Shown here: one piece after another, positions 18,368 through 28,932 of the stretch | Layout of the letters: each line of letters opens with the position of its first letter | How positions within the stretch are numbered: position 1 is the stretch's first letter | Source of the DNA: an uncultured Propionivibrio sp. | GTDB lineage: Bacteria > Pseudomonadota > Gammaproteobacteria > Burkholderiales > Rhodocyclaceae | Direction of reading: 5' to 3' | Length of the DNA: 64,000 nt | Assembly: GCF_963666255.1 (NCBI RefSeq) | Contig: NZ_OY762656.1 | Span: 1,302,001 to 1,366,000, forward strand | Program-made: the position numbers and the translations under genes | Notes under the pieces: generated by a model | Told to the model about the DNA's origin: nothing | Database searches by the model: none | The model's input: the letters and a program-made list of their open reading frames with translations, nothing else

Positions 18368-20143
18368 TCAGGGCTGGAACTTCTTGATCACCTCGCTCAG
18401 CGATTCGTTCGCGGGGTATTTTTTCTGTGCTTCCAGCCACATTTTCCGGGCTTCCTCCGGGCGTCCCTGTGCCCACAGGACCTCGCCGATATGGGCGGCA
18501 ATCTCGGGGTCGTCGCGGCGGGCGTAGGCCTGTTGCAGGTAGGTGAGTGCGCCGGCGAGGTCGCCCTGGCGGAAAAGGACCCAGCCCATGCTGTCGAGGA
18601 TGAAATAGTCCTCCGGCGAGAGCTTGAGCGCCTTTTCAATCAGTTCGCGCGCTTCCGTCAGGCGCTCGTTGCGGTCGGCCAGCGAATAGCCGAGGGCGTT
18701 GTAGGCCTGGGCGCCGCCCGGCTGCAGTTCGATCAGGCGGCGCAGGCGGGTTTCCATCAGGGCAATGTTGCCGAGCTTCTCTGCCAGCAGGGCCGATTCG
18801 TAGAGCAGTTCGGGCTGGTCCGGTTGTTTCGCCAGCAGGGCGTCGAGCAGGTCGAAGGCTTGCTGGGCCTGTTTGGCGTCGCGCAGCAGGCCGGCTTCGG
18901 CAATGGCGAGTTGCGTGCGTTCTTCGGCCGAAGTCGCTTTGGCCGATGCCAGCAGGCGTCGCGCTTCGTCGAAGCGTCCCTGGTCGATCAACAGGCGGGC
19001 GCCGCGCAGGCGGGACTGGACGTAGTGCTCGCCGCCGGTCAGCTGGCCGTAGTAGCCAAGCGCTTCGGCGCTCTTGCCCCGCTCTTCGGCAATCTGGCCG
19101 AGGAAGAAATAGGCGTAGTTCTTGTCGTTGGCCGGCGAAGACAGGAAGCGCTTGAATTGCTTTTCGGCCTCGTCGAGATCGTTCTGTTGCAGCGACAGGA
19201 TCCCCAGCGAGAACAACGTGTCGGCGCTGTCGGGCGCGAGTTCCAGAACGGCGTTGAATTGTGTGCGTGCATCGTCGTAGCGCTTCTGGCTGACGAGGAG
19301 CCGGGCCAGTTGCATGCGCGCATCGCGGGCTTTCGGATAACGATCGACGAATCCCCGCAGGAAATCGATCGATTCGATCGGCGACAGCCGCGTCAATAGC
19401 TGGGCGTGGAGCAGGGCCGCCGGTTCCCAGTCGGGCCGGGCTTCGAGCGCTCGCCGCGCTTCGGCGCGCGCCCGCTCCTGCTGGCCCGCGCCCGCGGCGG
19501 CGACGGAGACCGCGTAGTGGGCTTCGGCCTGTTCGGGGAAGGCGCGGCCGACGCGTTCAATGATCTGGAAGGCGGCGACCCGGTCGGGCAGGCGCGCCAG
19601 CATGCGGTTGAGTCCGAGCAGGTTGTCCCCGAGCGATGCCCGATCCTGTTCGAGCATGCGAATCAGCAGTGCCGGCAGGGCTTCGGTCTGATTTGACATG
19701 ATCATGACGCTGGCAAGCATGAGCTGCGCCTGCTTCGAGTCGGGTTCGACCTCGACCCAGCGTTGCGCGGCTTGCAGAGCGAGGTCGAAGCGGCGCGTGA
19801 ATCCGGCGATTTCGACGGTGCGTTCGAGCAGCTTCGGGTCCTGCGTCTTGAGCGCCAGATCGGCATAGGCAGTGGCTGCCAGCGGTGCCTCGCCGCGGCG
19901 CAGGGCGATCTCGCCGAGCAGCACCTGAAAGACGACCTGGCCAATCGACGGGCTGGCGTCGGTGGTGCCGGGTTCGACAACGGTCGCCGCGACCGCTCGT
20001 TCGCTACGGACCGGGCGCTTGCGTTGGGTCGTCGTGTCGTCCGCGGCGGCGGCGAGGTTGACGCCTGCGGCGAGGGCCATCGCGAGGACGGTCAGTCGGG
20101 TTTGGCGGTAGTTGAAACGAAATGCGGCACGAAATGCGTTCAT
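18368..20143 (-). CDS. Exported tetratricopeptide-repeat protein
   Basis: A 591-residue protein with an N-terminal signal-like hydrophobic segment ending at NLAAAADD. A long array of helical TPR-type repeats follows (about 60-585), including AYNALGYSLADRN and FILDSMGWVLFRQGDLAGAL, the motif often seen at the C-terminal end of the betaproteobacterial TPR protein next to lolB. The start ATG at 20143 has AAGGA 6 bp upstream. The stop is 9 bp before the lolB start. It likely acts in the periplasm as a protein-interaction scaffold, perhaps in lipoprotein or outer-membrane biogenesis; that role is inferred from context. Confidence 0.82.
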   Translation of the reverse strand: MNAFRAAFRFNYRQTRLTVLAMALAAGVNLAAAADDTTTQRKRPVRSERAVAATVVEPGTTDASPSIGQVVFQVLLGEIALRRGEAPLAATAYADLALKTQDPKLLERTVEIAGFTRRFDLALQAAQRWVEVEPDSKQAQLMLASVMIMSNQTEALPALLIRMLEQDRASLGDNLLGLNRMLARLPDRVAAFQIIERVGRAFPEQAEAHYAVSVAAAGAGQQERARAEARRALEARPDWEPAALLHAQLLTRLSPIESIDFLRGFVDRYPKARDARMQLARLLVSQKRYDDARTQFNAVLELAPDSADTLFSLGILSLQQNDLDEAEKQFKRFLSSPANDKNYAYFFLGQIAEERGKSAEALGYYGQLTGGEHYVQSRLRGARLLIDQGRFDEARRLLASAKATSAEERTQLAIAEAGLLRDAKQAQQAFDLLDALLAKQPDQPELLYESALLAEKLGNIALMETRLRRLIELQPGGAQAYNALGYSLADRNERLTEARELIEKALKLSPEDYFILDSMGWVLFRQGDLAGALTYLQQAYARRDDPEIAAHIGEVLWAQGRPEEARKMWLEAQKKYPANESLSEVIKKFQP

Positions 20144-20286
20144 GGAGTCCTTCAATCGCCCGGATGCCGGAACCGGTTAGAGCGATGTGCGTCCAAATGG
20201 TTTAGTCTGGTCAAGCCCGGCGCGGCGGCGTTGTCGCCGTATCGCCCTCGGAGCTTGCATGTTATTGGGTTTCTCAAGGAGCATCA

Positions 20287-21114
20287 ATGCCGGAACTGCC
20301 CGAAGTCGAAGTCAGCCGCCTCGGTTTGCTGCCCCATCTCGTCGGTCAGCGTCTCCGGCGGGTGGTGTTCCGTTGTCCGAAACTTCGCCATGAGCTGCCG
20401 CCGGCGCTGGCCGATCGTCTCGCCGGTCTGCGCGTCGATGCCATCGCCCGACGTGGCAAGTACCTGCTTTTCGACTGCGAGAGCGGCGCCGGCGGGGGCT
20501 GGCTGATCCTGCATCTTGGCATGTCCGGCAGTCTGCGCGTGGTACCGCTCGACGATCCGCCGCAGAAGCACGATCACGTCGATTTCATCCTGTCTGGCGA
20601 GGTGCTGCGTTTCCGCGATCCGCGCCGCTTCGGCACGCTGGTCTGGCATCCGGCGCCCGATGTCGAGCGACATCCGCTGTTGGCCTCGCAGGGCATCGAA
20701 CCGCTGTCGACGGCGTTCGACGGCGCCTGGCTGCACGCCGCGACGCGCGGCAAGACGGCCCCGATCAAGACGACCCTGATGGACAGTCATCTCGTTGTCG
20801 GTGTCGGCAACATCTATGCCGCCGAGAGTCTTTTTCTCTCCGGCATTTCGCCGCGCCGCCCAGCTGGCCGGCTGACCCGGCCGCAATGCGAGCGGCTGGT
20901 CGGGGCGGTGAGGGATACGCTGACGCGCGCGATTGCCGCCGGTGGCAGCAGCGTGCGCGATTACGTTCATAGCGACGGTGGTGCCGGCAGCTTTCAACTG
21001 AGTTGCGCCGTCTATGGCCGCGCCGGTCAGCCGTGCACGGTCTGCGGTCAACCGGTGCGCGTGATCCGCCAAGGCGGACGGAGCACCTTCTACTGTCCGC
21101 ATTGCCAGAAATAG
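20287..21114 (+). CDS. mutM: Formamidopyrimidine-DNA glycosylase
   Basis: A 275-residue base-excision repair enzyme that removes 8-oxoguanine. It has the catalytic N-terminus MPELPEVE (Pro2 and Glu3), a conserved Lys in ARRGKYL, HLGMSG, the helix-two-turn-helix with VVGVGNIYAAE, and the C-terminal zinc finger CTVCGQP-CPHC. Length and order are normal. The start ATG is fixed by the need for Pro2 as nucleophile, and AAGGAGC lies just upstream. It is divergent from the TPR gene. Confidence 0.97.
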   Translation: MPELPEVEVSRLGLLPHLVGQRLRRVVFRCPKLRHELPPALADRLAGLRVDAIARRGKYLLFDCESGAGGGWLILHLGMSGSLRVVPLDDPPQKHDHVDFILSGEVLRFRDPRRFGTLVWHPAPDVERHPLLASQGIEPLSTAFDGAWLHAATRGKTAPIKTTLMDSHLVVGVGNIYAAESLFLSGISPRRPAGRLTRPQCERLVGAVRDTLTRAIAAGGSSVRDYVHSDGGAGSFQLSCAVYGRAGQPCTVCGQPVRVIRQGGRSTFYCPHCQK

Positions 21115-21134
21115 ACGCGGCCGCGGGAAAACAA

Positions 21135-21166
21135 AACGCCGCTCGTCGGGGAGCGGCGTTTCTTTT
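21135..21166. terminator. Terminator between convergent mutM and ferredoxin genes
   Basis: A 10-bp perfect stem AACGCCGCTC/GAGCGGCGTT with a 6-base loop, followed on the plus strand by a T-rich tail and preceded by AAAA. It sits between the convergent mutM and fdx genes, so it can end both transcripts. Confidence 0.82.
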
Positions 21167-21208
21167 CGGCCGTCCGGCGACGACCGGTGAAACCGGTATC
21201 GGCGAGGA

Positions 21209-22539
<1,331 letters not shown>

Positions 22540-22541
22540 GC

Positions 22542-23837
22542 CTACTCCGCGCCGACGATCAGCGTGACGAGGTTCTGCGGACGCACGCGGCGGGCGAAGG
22601 CGGCCTTGATGTCGGCAGCGCTGACCTGCTCGACCTTCTCGGTATAGCGGTCGAGGTAGTCGAGCGGCAGGCCGTAGAAGCCGATCGCCGCGACGTTGTC
22701 GAGGATCTTGCGGTTGCTGTCGAGGCGCAGCGGGAAGCTGCCGACCAGATTCTGCTTGGCCGCCTGTAATTCGGCCTCGCTCGGTCCTTCGGCGAGGAAG
22801 GTCGCGAGCACCTGGCGCGTTACCTTGAGCGCGTCGCCCACTTGGGCTTTTTTCGTCTGCAGGCCGATCTGGAACGGTCCCGGCTGCGCCAGCGGCATGA
22901 AATAGCTATAGACACTGTAGGCGTAGCCGCGTTTTTCGCGCACTTCCTTCATCAGCCGCGACACGAAACCGCCGCCGCCGAGCGTGTAGTTGCCGACCAG
23001 CAGCGGGAAGAAATCCGGATCGCCGCGCGGGATCGACGGCATGCCGAGCAGCAGGTGCGCCTGGGCCGAGGGATGTGCGATGCGCTTCTCGCTGGCTTTC
23101 GGTAGCGTCGGCGCTGGCAGGGGCGGCAGCGCCTCGGCTTTCGGCAGGTCGGCGCTGAGTTTCTGGACGAGCGCTTCCGCCTGTTCGCGGCCGATGTCGC
23201 CGACGATCGAGACGATGGCGCGGGCGGCAGTGAAATGGCTGCGGTAGAAGGCCAGCAGGTCGGCGCGCGTGAGGGCGGCGAGCTTTTCCGGTTCGGCATA
23301 GATGCCATAGGGATGGCCCGGATACATCAACGCCCAGAAATTCTTGCTGGCGATCGATTCGGGACGCGTCAGCGCTTCCTTGAGCGAGGCGACGGCGCGG
23401 GCCTGCTCGCGCACGAAGATGTCGTCGGCGAAACGCGGACTGACGAGGACCGCGCGCAGGATGTCGAGCGCCGGATCGCGCTTGTCGGCGACCGAGAGCG
23501 TGCGCAGGCTGACCGAGGCGCGATCCATGTCGACGCCCGTCGACAGCAGCGCGCCGAGATCGGCTAGGCGGTTCGAGACCGCCGTTTCGTCCATGTCGCC
23601 GGCGCCGAGGTCGAGCAATGCCTGCGTCAGTGAGGCCGTGCCCGGCTTGCCCGGCGGGTCGTAGGACGTGCCGGCGGCGAAGTCGATCTGGACGTCGAGC
23701 ATTGGCAGGTCATGGTTTTCGACGAAATAGACCCGCACGCCGGAAGGTGCTACCCAGTGCTGAATATTGACGCCGGCCTGCGCCAGCGTGGCCAGCAGGC
23801 AGAGGCCGAGTGCGGACAGGAATTGTCTGAGCTTCAT
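22542..23837 (-). CDS. M16 peptidase-like protein, apparently non-catalytic subunit
   Basis: A 431-residue exported protein (signal peptide ending LAQA). It has the two-domain M16 fold, but the zinc motif HxxEH is absent: the equivalent position reads GTASLTQALLDLGAGD. The C-terminal domain has the GGGGFVSRLMKEVREKRGYAYSVYS segment, split here as GGGGFVSRLM and VREKRGYAYSV, which is normal for substrate-binding subunits. It is 10 bp downstream of the catalytic partner and most likely forms a heterodimer with it, as in the mitochondrial-processing-peptidase-like pairs of bacteria. The ATG at 23837 is used because the signal peptide starts there. Confidence 0.85.
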   Translation of the reverse strand: MKLRQFLSALGLCLLATLAQAGVNIQHWVAPSGVRVYFVENHDLPMLDVQIDFAAGTSYDPPGKPGTASLTQALLDLGAGDMDETAVSNRLADLGALLSTGVDMDRASVSLRTLSVADKRDPALDILRAVLVSPRFADDIFVREQARAVASLKEALTRPESIASKNFWALMYPGHPYGIYAEPEKLAALTRADLLAFYRSHFTAARAIVSIVGDIGREQAEALVQKLSADLPKAEALPPLPAPTLPKASEKRIAHPSAQAHLLLGMPSIPRGDPDFFPLLVGNYTLGGGGFVSRLMKEVREKRGYAYSVYSYFMPLAQPGPFQIGLQTKKAQVGDALKVTRQVLATFLAEGPSEAELQAAKQNLVGSFPLRLDSNRKILDNVAAIGFYGLPLDYLDRYTEKVEQVSAADIKAAFARRVRPQNLVTLIVGAE

Positions 23838-23847
23838 CGCAATGCTT

Positions 23848-25230
23848 TCAATGGCGGGTGGCAACCGGGCGACGACGCGGTGCGTCGGGGAGCGGCTGGG
23901 GATCAAGTTCGGCGACCGTCAGCTGGTCGTCGACGAAGTATTTTCTGGCGACGGCCTGCACCTGTCCGGCCGTGACTTCCTGCAGCTTTTCGATCAATCG
24001 CTTGTTCGCCGTGTAGGGCACGCCAGAGGTTTCGAGCTGACCGATTTCCATGGCCTGAGCGAACATCGAGTCGAGCTTGTAGGTCTGGTTGGCGACGAGT
24101 TGCGCCCGGGCGCGGGCGAGTTCCTCGGGCGAGACGCCATCGGCGACGATGCGGGCGATTTCGGCGCGGAATCCGCTTTCGAGTTCGGCCGGCGTTTTGC
24201 CCTCGCTTGGCGAGCCGAGCAGATAGAACAGGCCGGGGCCGCGTGAGGTGGCGTCGTAGCCGGCGCTGGCGCTGACGGCGAGGCGCTGCTCACGCACCAG
24301 CCGGCGCGAGAAGCGTGCCGCGTCGTGGCCGTCGAGAACGGCCGAAAGCATTTCCAGCGCGTAGGGATCGACGTCCTTCTCGACGTCGCGTATCACCGGC
24401 ACCTTGTAGGCCATGACGACGACCGGCAATTCGGCCGGCGCCTTCACCGTCAGACGGCGGACGCCGGTCTGCGTCGGCTCGACCTGCGGCTTGCGCGCCG
24501 GCAACGGGCGCGCCGTGAGCGGACCGTAGTATTTTTCGGCGAGCCGGAAGACGTCGTCATGATCGACGTCGCCGACGACAACGACAAAGGCATTGTTCGG
24601 CTCGTACCAGCGCTCGTACCAGTCGCGCGCGTCCTGCACCGTCATCGCCTCCAGGTCGTTCATCCAGCCGATGACCGGAACCCGGTAGGGGTGCGCCTGG
24701 AAGGCGACGGCGCCCATCTGTTCGAAGAGCCGCGCCTGCGGCTGGTCGTCGGTGCGCAGGCGGCGCTCTTCCATGACGACCTTGATTTCCTGCTCGAATT
24801 CCTTCGGATCGAGGTTGAGGTGGCGCATGCGGTCGGCTTCGAGCTGGATCATCTGCTCAAGCTTCTGCTTCGGCACCTGCTGGAAGTAGGCGGTGAAATC
24901 CTTGCTGGTGAAGGCATTGTCACGTCCGCCGGCGGCGGCGACGAGGCGGCTGAACTCGCCCGCGCCGATGCTCGGCGTGCCTTTGAACATCATGTGCTCG
25001 AGCAGGTGCGCGACGCCGGTCGTGCCGTTCGTCTCGTCCATGCTGCCGGCCCGGTACCAGACCATATGCACCGCGGTCGGTGCGCGGTGGTCTTCCTTGA
25101 CGATCACGCGCAGGCCGTTGGCCAGCTGTTTTTCGTAGGGGTTGGCGAACGCCGCCGGCGCTGCCGCCAAGGTTGCCATCAGGGCCGCCAGCAAGGTGCC
25201 CCACCAGCTGATTCGTCGGAGTTCTCGCAT
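23848..25230 (-). CDS. M16 family zinc metallopeptidase, catalytic subunit
   Basis: A 460-residue periplasmic protein with a signal peptide (cleavage near AAFA). The inverted zinc motif HLLEH is present in GVAHLLEHMMFKG, with the distal Glu about 76 residues later in FEQEIKVVMEERR. The C-terminal half has the RLVREQRLAVSASAG segment. M16 enzymes degrade or process peptides in a clamshell cavity. The start at 25230 has AAGGTG about 10 bp upstream. It is translated immediately before the inactive paralogue and is divergent from ftsY. Confidence 0.9.
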   Translation of the reverse strand: MRELRRISWWGTLLAALMATLAAAPAAFANPYEKQLANGLRVIVKEDHRAPTAVHMVWYRAGSMDETNGTTGVAHLLEHMMFKGTPSIGAGEFSRLVAAAGGRDNAFTSKDFTAYFQQVPKQKLEQMIQLEADRMRHLNLDPKEFEQEIKVVMEERRLRTDDQPQARLFEQMGAVAFQAHPYRVPVIGWMNDLEAMTVQDARDWYERWYEPNNAFVVVVGDVDHDDVFRLAEKYYGPLTARPLPARKPQVEPTQTGVRRLTVKAPAELPVVVMAYKVPVIRDVEKDVDPYALEMLSAVLDGHDAARFSRRLVREQRLAVSASAGYDATSRGPGLFYLLGSPSEGKTPAELESGFRAEIARIVADGVSPEELARARAQLVANQTYKLDSMFAQAMEIGQLETSGVPYTANKRLIEKLQEVTAGQVQAVARKYFVDDQLTVAELDPQPLPDAPRRRPVATRH

Positions 25231-25327
25231 TGAAGTCAACACCTTCTGTTAGAATTTCCCGGAACTTCCGGGGCCTGGCATCTTACCATTGCCCCATTCT
25301 TCCGGTATTCACAGACAATTTTCCCCC

Positions 25328-26302
25328 ATGTTTAGTTTCTTCAAAAAGTCCGACGATGCCCCGGCGTCGACCGCGCCGGTTGAGAATTCCTGGCGCGAGC
25401 GGCTCAAGGCCGGGCTGGCGCGTACGCGGGCGCAGCTGGGCGGCCGGCTCAAGTCGATTTTCGCGCGCGGCAAGGTCGACGACGAATTGCTCGAGGAGCT
25501 CGAGGCGCTGCTGCTGACCAGCGACGTCGGTCTCGATGCCACCGAACATCTGCTCGAAAGCCTCAAGGAGCGGGCCCGGCGCGAGTCGATCGACACACCC
25601 GAAGGCATCCAGCAGGCGCTCGCCGATGCCTTGCACGAACTCCTGCTGCCGCTGGAGCAGCCCCTCGACGTCGGCAGCCACCGCCCCTTCATCATCATGA
25701 TCGCCGGCGTCAATGGCGCCGGCAAGACGACCTCGATCGGCAAGCTGGCCAAGCATTTCCAGTCGCAGGGATTGTCGGTTCTGCTCGCTGCCGGCGATAC
25801 CTTCCGTGCCGCTGCGCGTGAGCAACTGCAGACCTGGGGCGAGCGCAACAATGTCACGGTCATCGCCCAGGAGGCCGGCGATCCGGCCGCCGTCATCTTC
25901 GACGCCATCTCGGCCGCACGGGCGCGCGGCATCGACATCGTGCTCGCCGATACTGCCGGCCGCCTGCCGACGCAACTGCATCTCATGGAGGAAATCGCCA
26001 AGGTGCGGCGCGTCATCCAGAAGGCCGACCCGACCGGGCCGCATGAGACGCTGCTGGTGCTCGATGCCAATTTCGGTCAGAACGCGCTGACGCAGGTCAA
26101 GGCCTTCGACAAGTCGATTGCCGTCACCGGGCTTGTTGTCACCAAGCTCGACGGTACCGCCAAGGGCGGCGTCGTCGCCGCCATCGCCCGGCAGTGTCCG
26201 AAGCCGATCCGCTTCATCGGCGTCGGCGAGGGGATCGACGATCTGCGGCCGTTCGTCGCGCGCGACTTCGTCGATGCCCTGTTCGACCAGCCGCAGGCCT
26301 GA
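25328..26302 (+). CDS. ftsY: Signal recognition particle receptor FtsY
   Basis: A 324-residue SRP GTPase that docks ribosome-SRP complexes at the inner membrane. The NG domain is complete: N domain helices (about 25-100), P loop GVNGAGKTTSIGKLA, DTAGRLPTQ, TKLDGTAKGG and GVGEGIDDL. The acidic A domain is nearly absent, as in other short FtsY proteins. The ATG at 25328 follows a poor ribosome-binding region but gives the canonical MFSFFKK start. It is followed 2 bp later by ftsE. Confidence 0.96.
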   Translation: MFSFFKKSDDAPASTAPVENSWRERLKAGLARTRAQLGGRLKSIFARGKVDDELLEELEALLLTSDVGLDATEHLLESLKERARRESIDTPEGIQQALADALHELLLPLEQPLDVGSHRPFIIMIAGVNGAGKTTSIGKLAKHFQSQGLSVLLAAGDTFRAAAREQLQTWGERNNVTVIAQEAGDPAAVIFDAISAARARGIDIVLADTAGRLPTQLHLMEEIAKVRRVIQKADPTGPHETLLVLDANFGQNALTQVKAFDKSIAVTGLVVTKLDGTAKGGVVAAIARQCPKPIRFIGVGEGIDDLRPFVARDFVDALFDQPQA

Positions 26303-26304
26303 TC

Positions 26305-26976
26305 ATGATCATCGCCAACGCCGTCTGCAAACGCTATCCCGAAGGCATGACCGCCCTGCGCGACGTCAGTTTCGCGATCGAGGACGGCGAGATGGTGTTC
26401 ATCACCGGGCATTCCGGCGCCGGCAAGACGACGCTGGTTCGCCTGCTCGCCGCGATCGAGCGCCCGACCTCGGGCAGCATCGTCGTGAATGGCCAGAACC
26501 TCGCGTCGTTGCGGCGTAGCGCGATTCCGTACCTGCGGCGCAATTTTGGCCTGATTTTCCAGGACCAGAAGCTGCTGTTCGACCGCAGTGTCCTCGACAA
26601 TGTGCTGCTGCCGCTGGCGATCATCGGCCTGGCGCCGAAGGAAGCCGCGCGCCGGGCGCGTGCCGCGCTCGACAAGGTGGGGCTGCTGGCGCGTGAAAAG
26701 GCCTTTCCGATCGCCTTGTCGGGTGGCGAACAGCAACGCCTGGCGATCGCCCGCGCCGTCGTCAACCGGCCGGCGATCCTGCTTGCCGACGAGCCGACCG
26801 CCAATCTCGACAGCGATACGGCTGCCGACATCCTCGATATTTTCCGGGCCTTCCATCAGGTTGGCGTCACGGTCATCATGGCCACGCACGATCCGCAGTG
26901 GATGGCGCATCTGGGGCCGCGCGTGCTGCGGCTTGAACACGGCCGCCTGCCGGGCGCCGACGGAGACGGGCAATGA
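26305..26976 (+). CDS. ftsE: Cell division ATP-binding protein FtsE
   Basis: A 223-residue ABC ATPase. It has Walker A GHSGAGKTT, Q-loop FQDQKLL, signature LSGGEQQR, Walker B ILLADEPTANLD and the H-loop MATHD. FtsEX controls peptidoglycan hydrolysis at the septum rather than transport. It starts at an ATG 2 bp after ftsY and overlaps ftsX by 4 bp (ATGA). Confidence 0.96.
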   Translation: MIIANAVCKRYPEGMTALRDVSFAIEDGEMVFITGHSGAGKTTLVRLLAAIERPTSGSIVVNGQNLASLRRSAIPYLRRNFGLIFQDQKLLFDRSVLDNVLLPLAIIGLAPKEAARRARAALDKVGLLAREKAFPIALSGGEQQRLAIARAVVNRPAILLADEPTANLDSDTAADILDIFRAFHQVGVTVIMATHDPQWMAHLGPRVLRLEHGRLPGADGDGQ

Positions 26977-27872
26977 GGCAATTCCTCCATCAGCACGCCA
27001 CGGCCTGGCGCGATGCCTTGCGCCGACTGCTGGCGTCGCCGCTCAACACGATCCTGTCGCTGATCGTCATCGGTACCGCGCTGGCCCTGCCTTGCGCTGG
27101 CTGGGTGGTGCTCGACAATTTGCGCGGACTGACCGACGGCGCTTCCGGTGTCCAGCAGATCAGCATTTTCATGGTCGCCGAGGCCAGCAAGAAAGACGTT
27201 GCCGACATCGAGTCGCGGCTGCGCGAAACCAAGGCCATTAACTGGCGTTTCGTCTCGCGCGAAGAGGCGCTGAAACGCTTGCAGGCGAGCGAGGGCATGG
27301 CCGAAATCATCGCCAGCCTGCCGCGCAATCCGTTGCCCGATGCCTTTATCGTCGAGCCGGCCGATACGCGTGCGGAAACGCTGGAGGGGATGGCCAGGTC
27401 GTTCGCCGGCTGGCCGAAGGTGGCGCACGTCCAGCTCGACTCGGCCTGGGTGCGGCGCTTCAATGCCTTCCTCCGTATCGGCAAATTGTCGCTGACGCTG
27501 CTTGCCTCGCTGTTCGCCGGTGCGCTTGTGGCGGTGACCTTCAACACGATCCGCCTGCAGATCCTGGCGCAGTCGGCGGAAATCGAGGTGGCGAAGCTGA
27601 TCGGCGCGACCAATGCCTTCATCCGCCGGCCGTTTCTGTATTTCGGCGCGCTGCAGGGCGCGCTCGGCGGCCTTTTCGCCGCGGTACTGGTCGGTAGCGG
27701 CGCTTACCTGCTGGCCGAACCCGTCGCCGAACTGGTCGCATTGTATGGGCAGGATTTCGCCCCGCACGGCTTGTCGGCCGCCGGCGTTGCCGCGCTGATG
27801 GCGGTTGGCGTCATCCTGGGGTGGCTTGGCGCGATCCTGTCGGTCGCCATTCATCTGCGCCGGTTCGAATAG
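26973..27872 (+). CDS. ftsX: Cell division membrane protein FtsX
   Basis: A 299-residue permease-like protein with four predicted membrane segments (about 20-45, 170-195, 220-245, 265-290). A periplasmic domain lies between the first two (60-165) and would contact EnvC-type hydrolase activators. The SRRL/DALRRLLASPLNT start and IEVAKLIGATNAFIRRPF motif match FtsX. It is translationally coupled to ftsE. In this order, ftsY-ftsE-ftsX is a common proteobacterial operon. Confidence 0.94.
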   Translation: MRQFLHQHATAWRDALRRLLASPLNTILSLIVIGTALALPCAGWVVLDNLRGLTDGASGVQQISIFMVAEASKKDVADIESRLRETKAINWRFVSREEALKRLQASEGMAEIIASLPRNPLPDAFIVEPADTRAETLEGMARSFAGWPKVAHVQLDSAWVRRFNAFLRIGKLSLTLLASLFAGALVAVTFNTIRLQILAQSAEIEVAKLIGATNAFIRRPFLYFGALQGALGGLFAAVLVGSGAYLLAEPVAELVALYGQDFAPHGLSAAGVAALMAVGVILGWLGAILSVAIHLRRFE

Positions 27873-27944
27873 TCCGTCCGGAACCGGGGATGACCCGCGG
27901 AGTCAGAGGGGGATCCAATCGTTCATGACCGCTCCGGAACATCC

Positions 27945-28880
27945 ATGATGCAATCTCCCCGGCAATCTCCGACGTCAAGCCGTATCGACAGCTTGCGCGC
28001 TTATGTCTGTGCCAATCGCCTCGCCGCCGGAATGCTCGCGCTGACGATCCTGGCCATGGCGGCGCTGGTAACGCAGAGTCTCGTCCGATTTGTCTCCGGC
28101 GACGCGCCGCCGGGTTTCGAACGGGCGCTGCTGGGCGGACTGGCGGCGGCTGGCGCGACCGCGCTCGGCGCCTTGCCTGCTTTCGGCATGCGCGGGATAT
28201 CGCAAAAGGTCGAGGACAGCATGCTCGGGATGGCGGCCGGCATGATGCTGGCCGCCAGCGCCTTTTCGCTGATCCTGCCGGGCATCGAGGCCGGCACCGA
28301 AATTCTCGGCAGCAAGTTGCAGGGTACCAGCCTCGTCGCCTTCGGCATGGCGCTCGGCGTCATGCTGATGCTCGGCCTCGAACGCTTCACGCCGCACATG
28401 CATGCGTCGACGGGGCCGTGCGGTCCCGGTAATGAGCGCTATGGCCGGGTCTGGCTGTTCGTTTTCGCGATTGCGCTGCATAACCTGCCCGAGGGCATGG
28501 CGATCGGTGTCAGTTTCGCCCACAACGACCTGGCGGTCGGCCTGCCGACGACGCTGGCGATCGCCTTGCAGGATATTCCGGAGGGGCTGGCCGTGGCGCT
28601 GGCGCTGCGCACGGTCGATCCGCGCACCGGCCGCGCCGTCATGCTCGGTGCGGCGACGGGACTCGTCGAGCCGCTCGGCGCCCTGCTTGGCATCGGTCTG
28701 TCGAGCGGGCTGGCGACGGCGTATCCGACCGGACTCGGACTGGCGGCCGGCGCCATGATCTTCGTCGTCTCGCACGAAGTCATCCCGGAAACCCATCGCA
28801 ACGGCCATCAGACGCCGGCGACGATCGGGCTGATGGGCGGCTTCGTCCTGATGATGATGATGGATACGGTGCTCGGCTAA
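27945..28880 (+). CDS. ZIP family divalent metal transporter
   Basis: A 311-residue membrane protein with about eight helices. The metal path motifs HNLPEGMAIGV and QDIPEGLAVAL on helices 4 and 5 are typical of ZupT/GufA-type ZIP proteins. A cytoplasmic loop (about 140-165) has HMHAST with possible metal-binding histidines. The C-terminus has SHEVIPETH. It probably imports Zn, Fe or Mn. There is no metal-uptake operon nearby. It is preceded by a 72-bp gap after ftsX and converges with the DMT transporter. Confidence 0.86.
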   Translation: MMQSPRQSPTSSRIDSLRAYVCANRLAAGMLALTILAMAALVTQSLVRFVSGDAPPGFERALLGGLAAAGATALGALPAFGMRGISQKVEDSMLGMAAGMMLAASAFSLILPGIEAGTEILGSKLQGTSLVAFGMALGVMLMLGLERFTPHMHASTGPCGPGNERYGRVWLFVFAIALHNLPEGMAIGVSFAHNDLAVGLPTTLAIALQDIPEGLAVALALRTVDPRTGRAVMLGAATGLVEPLGALLGIGLSSGLATAYPTGLGLAAGAMIFVVSHEVIPETHRNGHQTPATIGLMGGFVLMMMMDTVLG

Positions 28881-28932
28881 GCGCCTGCCTCGGCTGGGTT
28901 CCGTGCCCCGCCGAGATGGCCTCCGAGCCCCT

